A stretch of 64,000 nt of DNA. Origin: Siderastrea radians (taxonomy: Eukaryota; Cnidaria; Anthozoa; Scleractinia; Rhizangiidae). The stretch is from contig OZ024890.1 of the NCBI GenBank assembly GCA_964017195.1, forward strand, positions 18,012,701-18,076,700, read 5' to 3'. Position 1 is the stretch's first letter. The number at the start of each line of letters is the position of its first letter. The position numbers were made by a program, and so were the translations under genes. The notes below the pieces were generated by a model. The model saw only the letters and a program-made list of their open reading frames with translations. It made no database searches and was not told the origin of the DNA. Positions 58,245 through 64,000 of the stretch are shown piece after piece.

Positions 58245-58258
58245 GTTGCCATGGATCC
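58245..58258 (-). promoter_or_regulatory. X-box-like (RFX) motif upstream of HYDIN
   Basis: Minus-strand GGATCCATGGCAAC matches the palindromic X-box GTTGCCATGGCAAC at 11 of 14 positions, with one half-site (CCATGGCAAC) perfect. It sits 156-169 bp upstream of the HYDIN ATG. RFX factors binding X-boxes are the standard activators of ciliary genes in animals. The transcription start is unknown, so promoter position is inferred. Confidence 0.5.
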
Positions 58259-59067
58259 GGTGACTGCGTACGCATAGAGTTTTCTTTTTGATGCTGGCCA
58301 TAGATGTGTGATGGCTCACAAAAGGGACGAGAAACCCCTCGACAGTCAAACCCCTCGGGTTGTACATGTAGTGGGTTCCATGCATGTGCAGTGGCAGAAT
58401 CATCCTTTATTTCACTTACAGTTTTTGTCTTAAACATTTAATTTTTTTTTCTTTCCACTTTTCTGTTTCTTTTGTTATTTCTTTGAAACCAAGAATTTTT
58501 ATTAACACCTCGATCCCAAGTGTCGCTCAGCTAATTATACTGGCACAGGCCACCCAAGTTCAAGCTGCACTAGACGCCAGAATTTCCGAAAGGCAGTGAG
58601 AAAACCTGAATACTGCACTTACTGAATCTCCATGGAGAAAAATCGGCAAATAGAGTCCTCACTAAAAATAGAATCGGGGTGGAAGAGGAACAATGAATAA
58701 TGAATATTAAACGAGTAAAACAGTACCCTGGTTACATATCGCAAATGTTGTATGCACTCGACTCTAAAGAATATTTTTCAATGATTGCGACCTCGTGTGA
58801 GGTCCAGCTAGAACAATGAACTGTAATGAATCATCCTTCTCTGGCTGATCAGGAGCTTATCCGTATTCAATCAGCTAACCCGAGTGAAGAAAATCTTTCC
58901 TTTTTGTTTTTTTGTTGTTGTTTTTGTTGTTTTTTTTTTATTTGTTCTTTCACATGAATGAGTTTCTTTTGTTCTACTCATTGGTTCTAAAGCATCAATT
59001 TCGATCGCTTCGTCTCCATTGTCTTGAGATCTCTGACCTTTAGTAAACTGATCGTCAAAGTCTCTAC

Positions 59068-59167
59068 CTGTTAGCCCCTGAACAGGCTCTGCCGGGCAGT
59101 AGTGAGGAACAGGGTCCGAAGGGTGGGGAACTCGAGTAGGTTTTGGGTGGGTGTGTGACACCCCGTT
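59068..59167 (-). other. Possible exon between the two genes
   Basis: Open frame flanked by an acceptor-like TTTCTAG (ending 59168) and a donor CAG|GTAGAG (59067-59066). Encodes a Pro/His-rich peptide including VPHYCPAEPVQGLTG. It has protein-like composition but no family match. It may be a 5' exon, part of an unseen small gene, or chance. Confidence 0.2.
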
Positions 59168-59513
59168 CTAGAAATATGCTTTTTTTCGATACCCCGCACT
59201 AAATATTAACTGAATACATTTACGAGACAAGGCGATTTCTTTTCTAAAAAAGACACGTTTAGGAATTCAAAAGTTATTTATTTATTTATTGAGGCCGGTT
59301 GGTTAAGATTTGTTATCCGAGTTGATACCACTTTGGTGGCTATTCTTCAAAGTATTTATTGGGTAAGACATTTTGACAAGTATGTATTTTCAGGTGCATT
59401 GAATTTTGGGGGGTGAGGGGTTAAACTTTGACCCAAAAAACACCATCCCCATTGAGTTAGATTCCTTCGTCCGCTCTTAACGAAGATCGGTAGTCTGCGC
59501 TGAAATGGAACAT

Positions 59514-59519
59514 TTTATT
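59514..59519 (-). terminator. Candidate polyadenylation signal of the 663-aa gene
   Basis: AATAAA on the minus strand about 140 nt past the stop at 59658. The position fits a short 3' UTR, but the region is A/T rich, so chance occurrence is possible. Confidence 0.4.
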
Positions 59520-59657
59520 TCAGCTGTTCACTTTTAGAAAAGAAAACTAGACTTTTCGAAAATATATTCTATTAACATTGCAATAAATTACATTAGCGCT
59601 AACAGTGGCTCTCATTTTTCTGTTAAAAGAGAACTGATTGAATGAAGATATTCTATG

Positions 59658-61649
59658 TCATTCTGTTAGCTCCTCCTTTCCAGTATCGCCGTCGTCCTCC
59701 ATGGTACCCAAGAATCCCTGCACGCGATGCCTTAGTTGACTCTCCACTTGCACTTGGCCCATGAACAAAACTTCAGACAAACACTTGCGCTTGAAAATGG
59801 AAACTCTTTGCTTTCGCACCGGTACATTAGGCTGTTTTTCATCTTCTTGCTTCTTTCTGTCATCGTCTGGCAAGACTTCCTGAGCCGGATGACTTTTTGC
59901 AACCGACGCGTTCAGAGATTGTTTCCTCGCTCCTCGCACATCGTTCGCTTTCTTCAATCCATTATTCTGTTGTTTAGGCTGCTTGTGATGTGTTCTTGGA
60001 ATGAGTGACTTTCGTCGGCTTGACAAGCCACGTAAACTGCTTTTCGGTAACGCGATACTTGCGGCGCCACTCGTTTGCCGCTGAGCCTTTTGACAAGGGG
60101 TGCGTACCTTGTCATACGTCGTAGTCAAGCCATGACGTTTCACTGTTCCACTTACTGTCTTCTTGGCCTCTCTCTCAGTGTGTTTGTTCCGCCTGGGATC
60201 AATAATTTCATTGTCATCGCGCTGTGACTCCGCGTGTTTCTGAATAAAACATTCATCATTTGATTCTGGCTGGAATGGATCACGGACATGCCCTTCTTTC
60301 TCTGATATGCTCATTAAATCTTCGTTGTCTGGTGCATTTTGCAAATCAGGCACTGAAGACTTTCTCTCTTTACTTACGTGAAAGATTTTTTGAGAGGTAG
60401 AGCCTTTTCTGGGTGTGGAAGCAAAGGTTATATCCTGGGACTGCAACCGATCCACATCTTCATCGCCTGGTTTCTCCTCTTCAAATCCGCCGCTAATTAT
60501 AAAACCATCACTAGTGGTCATTTCTGAGTCGATATCCCCCAGTCCTTCAGCAGGAGTAGTTTCGTTGGATTGCGGACATTCAAAGCAAGGTTCCACGGCC
60601 AAGTGTTGTTGGTGGGTGAAAAACACCTTGTCGCTGCTTCGGGATGTCCGATAATCAGTTGGGGTCAAAATCAAATTTTCCGTGTCACGTGCCTGCGCAA
60701 TGCTGCTACGTGATTTTTGATTCAGAACCAAATCACTGTCACGTGACTGTTCCATGCCATTTACATTTAGCGTGCCGTCAACTGTACTCTCAACCATATC
60801 GACAAGCGCATCAGTCACCTCTTCTTCCCAAGCTAATCTTGGAGGATTTCTTTCTTCGCCAACAGTGTATAAAGCAATCTCGCTGCTCTGTATATCATTA
60901 GATGGGGAAAATCGAGAAGCTTCATCTGACTTCTCACGCGAGCTTGGCAGAGGAAATGAACTGTGCCGCCCTACACTGAGGCCTGCGGGTAACTTCTTCC
61001 CGGACGCAACCCTCAATGGTGCTGAACGAATTCTCCTTATTTTGTCTGAAGAACTTTTGTTTTGAATGCTCTCAACACTGCTTGTTGATCGGTCGTCCAT
61101 AGACTCCGTTAAATGCTGCATTGTAAGTAAATCCACTTCGAAAGTGTCGCCGTCCCCAACGGGTGTAATACTTGAGGCCGACTTGAGGCGATCTTCACTC
61201 CTCCTAGCAAAACGCGCGCATCGTTGAAATCTCAAAACGGTTTCTAAGTCGTCTTCAGCTTGCAGTTTTCGTATAAGATGGCTCAACCTCTCAAGCGTCC
61301 TGCGAGGGAGCTTAGCCTTCGTTGGCAGAGGCCCTGTATAGAAGCGTTTTCTGTAAGAATCAGAATCGGTTATCAAGGTTGCAGCGGAGAAAACACGATG
61401 GCAACTCCAGAACTCCCTTTCGTTTTCTTTCAGTTCTCTTTCAAGCACTTCTCTAGTATATCGCAAGTCGCGCTTCATTTGGTTGGTCTCCATGTCGATA
61501 ACGTGGATCTTTTGTTCCAGTTTTCTTTGCTCTGCTAGGTTTCGGTGGTAACTGGTGTAGGCAGCAACTAAATCGGCAGGAAGAAAGGCGGCCTTGTCTT
61601 TTGCTATCTTTTTACGAACCTCCGGTCGAATAAGGAAGCGATTGTTCAT
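59658..61649 (-). CDS. Uncharacterised intronless coiled-coil protein, 663 aa
   Basis: A single open frame of 664 codons including the stop, by far the longest uninterrupted ORF in the window. The reading frame is also open for seven codons upstream, but the first ATG is at 61649. Residues 1-33 are basic with hydrophobic spots (FLIRPEVRKKIAKDKAAFLP). Residues about 34-80 look like a coiled coil. A conserved-looking helical segment around 115-150 is Arg rich (LERLSHLIRKLQAEDDLETV). The remainder to about residue 600 is low complexity, Ser/Lys/Glu/Asp rich. The last about 50 residues (FKRKCLSEVLFMGQVQVESQ onward) again look structured. No signal peptide or membrane segment. It lies 1.6 kb upstream of HYDIN on the same strand. 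I do not recognise the family; the lack of introns beside a 58-exon gene could mean a retroposed or lineage-specific gene. Confidence 0.75.
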   Translation of the reverse strand: MNNRFLIRPEVRKKIAKDKAAFLPADLVAAYTSYHRNLAEQRKLEQKIHVIDMETNQMKRDLRYTREVLERELKENEREFWSCHRVFSAATLITDSDSYRKRFYTGPLPTKAKLPRRTLERLSHLIRKLQAEDDLETVLRFQRCARFARRSEDRLKSASSITPVGDGDTFEVDLLTMQHLTESMDDRSTSSVESIQNKSSSDKIRRIRSAPLRVASGKKLPAGLSVGRHSSFPLPSSREKSDEASRFSPSNDIQSSEIALYTVGEERNPPRLAWEEEVTDALVDMVESTVDGTLNVNGMEQSRDSDLVLNQKSRSSIAQARDTENLILTPTDYRTSRSSDKVFFTHQQHLAVEPCFECPQSNETTPAEGLGDIDSEMTTSDGFIISGGFEEEKPGDEDVDRLQSQDITFASTPRKGSTSQKIFHVSKERKSSVPDLQNAPDNEDLMSISEKEGHVRDPFQPESNDECFIQKHAESQRDDNEIIDPRRNKHTEREAKKTVSGTVKRHGLTTTYDKVRTPCQKAQRQTSGAASIALPKSSLRGLSSRRKSLIPRTHHKQPKQQNNGLKKANDVRGARKQSLNASVAKSHPAQEVLPDDDRKKQEDEKQPNVPVRKQRVSIFKRKCLSEVLFMGQVQVESQLRHRVQGFLGTMEDDGDTGKEELTE

Positions 61650-63421
61650 TGCGAGCCGAAGGCTTTCCAAAACATGTAACTTGATTTTTCTTTCAAATCA
61701 ATATATACAATTATTTCTTATTATCGATTCAATCAAAACTTTTCCTTTTCAACAGTGTAAAGCAACAATAGAACAAAGTGCGCGCGAAGTGCGTCACAAA
61801 CACCCTTTTGCATTTTGTAGTCTCGCGCTCAGATCGGCTGATTTACGTCAAAATTCTGTGTTTGAGCTGTCTACCATCGTGGTTCCTAGATCCACAAAAA
61901 GACAAGATATGGAGCCTGTATTTTGACATTCCGGATTCACTTGAAAATGGGCTAAAAAGTTAATTGAAGAATTCTTTGAAAAACAAAATAAACGAAAAGC
62001 AACACGGTTGTACCTTCTTCTTTCCCAACACGACATCTTAAGATTTACAGCTTAATAAATTTTATAGTCTTATTGATGTTTAGATGATAATTAAATCAGT
62101 AGTTATCCTAACAACCTTTGTGGCCTGTCACGTGTTGGTTTATGGAATCCCCTTAAAATGGGTTCCCAAGTCTCCATTGATTACAAACAATGCATGGGTA
62201 AGGGGAGCTTTGGTGTGTGGAAGGGTGACTGTTGTAAGAAAAAATAATACAGGATTAGCAAAAAAAGTTCAGTTAAAGTTATTGGTTATATTGAGCTAGG
62301 GGGAGACCTCTGCAACGCAGCACACCCGCAGCTCAATAAAATTAGGGTATGATACTAAATAATATATTGAAGTTAAAAGAAAATTAAAATTGGTTTTAAG
62401 AGTAACAAAGGGTCTCAGAGTCATATCATTTTAAATAAATCAGAAATCAAAGAGAGTATCGATTGCGGAAACATTGTTGCAGACGCGAATGCTTCCCAGT
62501 TTATCCGCGCGAGAAACATATGTTGAGGAAGCAGATTTTGCGTCTTGGAAGCAAGGAAATGTTTCTGAATCAAGTCAAAAACCTTTTTGCTCCGCGGACG
62601 CAAATTTTGCTCCCGAAACGTATGTCCAGTTTCCCAGCTTAGCCACCCAAGGAAACCTGTCTGAAAACAGTGTTTCAGCAACAATGTTTCCTAGTTTAGC
62701 CAGGCCCTTAATTAGGATGATAAAAATCGTGTGCGCGTGCAAGACTAGACTGAACGGAATCAATAATGAAATCAAGCACAGTTTTTCACCCGTTCCAACA
62801 AAAAAGACTGTTACTCTTAATTTCTTCATTTTACTTTTGTTGCATTACAATCATGAATATCCACAGATTACACACATGGTATGCTTTCGAATAATGATGT
62901 AAAAATTGGAAAATAAAACGAGGCAAGGGATTTTCTGGATAGCAGCAATTTTTGAAACAACGAAATAAATAAAACACTTCCTTTGTACTATAATTAAGTA
63001 ATGTGAACTGTGAACACGTGTTGGACGATAGGTCAACAAGATTGCATTATCTTATCCACTAAGTTAATAAATCTTCATAGGGTTTGCTGCACAGTACCCT
63101 ATTCGAACCACAAGATTAGACTCCTTCTTTAGTTTACGCTTTTAAAACTTGAGATATCAGTGTAATGTGGTTCCGGCTACACTACGCGGTCTTTAGGTGC
63201 GCAAGAAATTATTTTGTTGTCATTGCTCTACAGTACAGCCTACAGATGCTAAATTGTGCCCCAAGTTACACATGGATAGACTCAATTATCTTCAGACATC
63301 TCGGAAATAATTTGATCCAGCCCAAACATTTTCATTTCTTTTGGCCTTAACCTTGGATGGATCTGGCTAAAACTACTCATGCAGCGCGCCCGATTTTATC
63401 GTCATAGAAACGTGGCACTCG

Positions 63422-63434
63422 GTTGCTTAGGAAC
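63422..63434. promoter_or_regulatory. X-box-like motif near right edge
   Basis: GTTGCTTAGGAAC resembles an X-box with a one-base spacer. It is 1.8 kb upstream of the 663-aa gene and might instead serve a rightward gene beyond the window; neither is shown. Confidence 0.3.
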
Positions 63435-63819
63435 TGAGGTAATCATACAAGATACAGCGTAGTGCACGATAAGCTTAATGTAGCGATGTTTTCCACGTAA
63501 ATCAAACTAAACAAAAGGTATTTCATTTAATTCTTTCTAACATTGTTAAGTAACTTATTGGACCCAATTTTATGAAATCAGGAATAATCAAATTATCATC
63601 ACTTTTCTCCTATCGTCCGTAACCTTCGATCAAATTGGGCCGATAACACTTTCATCTGGATATCGCAAACAAAACCTCTGTCATCTAACAATACGTTAAT
63701 ACTTCTCATACGGAGTCCATACGTTCCAGTATTGTCAGTCTACGAGCACAAAATTTCCGTTCTACTTCAGCTCTTTATTTCCACTTTCAAAGTCTTTCGC
63801 CTAGTGAGAGGTTTAATAG

Positions 63820-64000
63820 ATGGGTGAGTTTATAAGTGAATTTTGGCTGTATTTATGGCCGAGTTGATGGGTGAATTTGTATGACATTTTATTGATGAGT
63901 TTATTGATGAATTTATAGGTGAATGTATGTATGAGTTCGTAGGTGAGTTCATGGGTGAATTCATAGATGAACGTACTTATGCGTTAATGAGTTCGTGAGT
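63820..64000. repeat. Minisatellite with about 12-16-bp period at right edge
   Basis: Runs of GATGGGTGAATTTATAGGTGA-type units with drift (GTGAGTTTATAAG, GATGAATTTATAGG, GTGAGTTCATGG). Continues past position 64000. Confidence 0.75.

Larger units (their letters stand above)
58090..59657. other. Intergenic region between the 663-aa gene and HYDIN
   Basis: Holds the X-box-like motif, two weak minus-strand ORFs (58210-58437 with a true ATG, and 58871-59167) and splice-like sequences. No recognised protein. A 5' untranslated HYDIN exon could lie here: the sequence AAAACT|GTAAGT at 58420 is a good donor. Confidence 0.5.
61650..64000. other. Right-hand flank without a convincing gene
   Basis: AT-rich sequence upstream of the 663-aa gene. 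ORFs here are short and lack protein-like composition. An inverted GAAACATTGTTGC / GCAACAATGTTTC pair at about 62463-62695 suggests a decayed repeat. A minisatellite starts near 63820. Confidence 0.5.

Noticed and set aside
62084..62299. 71-codon plus-strand ORF with a signal-peptide-like start
   Set aside because: Short, followed by no splice partner or family match; hydrophobic start probably chance in AT-rich DNA.

Overview
The window is animal (metazoan) nuclear DNA. Genes are split by spliceosomal GT-AG introns, and the introns are full of short foldback and inverted-repeat DNA elements with poly-G ends. That repeat style, about 60% A+T by eye, introns of roughly 0.1-5 kb and a ciliary gene that stays colinear with its vertebrate orthologue all fit an anthozoan cnidarian such as a stony coral. 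The species call is inference. There are no bacterial genes, operons or CRISPR arrays.

The dominant feature is one very large minus-strand gene, HYDIN, the giant ASH/MSP-repeat protein of the axonemal central pair. It starts at ATG 58089 and runs leftward off the window. I could place 58 consecutive coding exons (58089 down to 282), about 3,707 codons, by joining GT-AG junctions whose phases agree from exon to exon. They cover roughly the first 70% of a protein that is about 5,100 residues in vertebrates; the C-terminal part lies beyond position 1. The protein reads as N-terminal ASH-type beta-sandwich domains, an acidic/proline linker (exon 29), an adenylate-kinase-like P-loop domain (exons 38-40, GAPLSGKT intact), a long charged linker (exons 41-46), and further ASH-type domains. 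The only junction that fails is exon 42, which is one base short and ends in an in-frame stop.

Upstream of HYDIN on the same strand is an intronless ORF of 663 codons (61649-59658) with an N-terminal coiled coil and a long low-complexity tail; I do not recognise it. Between the two genes (58090-59657) lie an X-box-like motif about 160 bp before the HYDIN start and weak ORFs that could be untranslated or alternative exons. Right of 61.65 kb I see no convincing gene, only repeats, another X-box-like site and a minisatellite running off the edge.

The introns record many insertions: a 4.68-kb element with 22-bp perfect terminal inverted repeats (TIRs) and a 9-bp target duplication that split an older MITE (intron 34); TTA-flanked elements with G-rich ends (introns 57 and 35); TA- and TTAA-flanked MITEs; foldbacks; two tandemly duplicated modules carrying tRNA-like sequences (introns 23 and 18); and several minisatellites.
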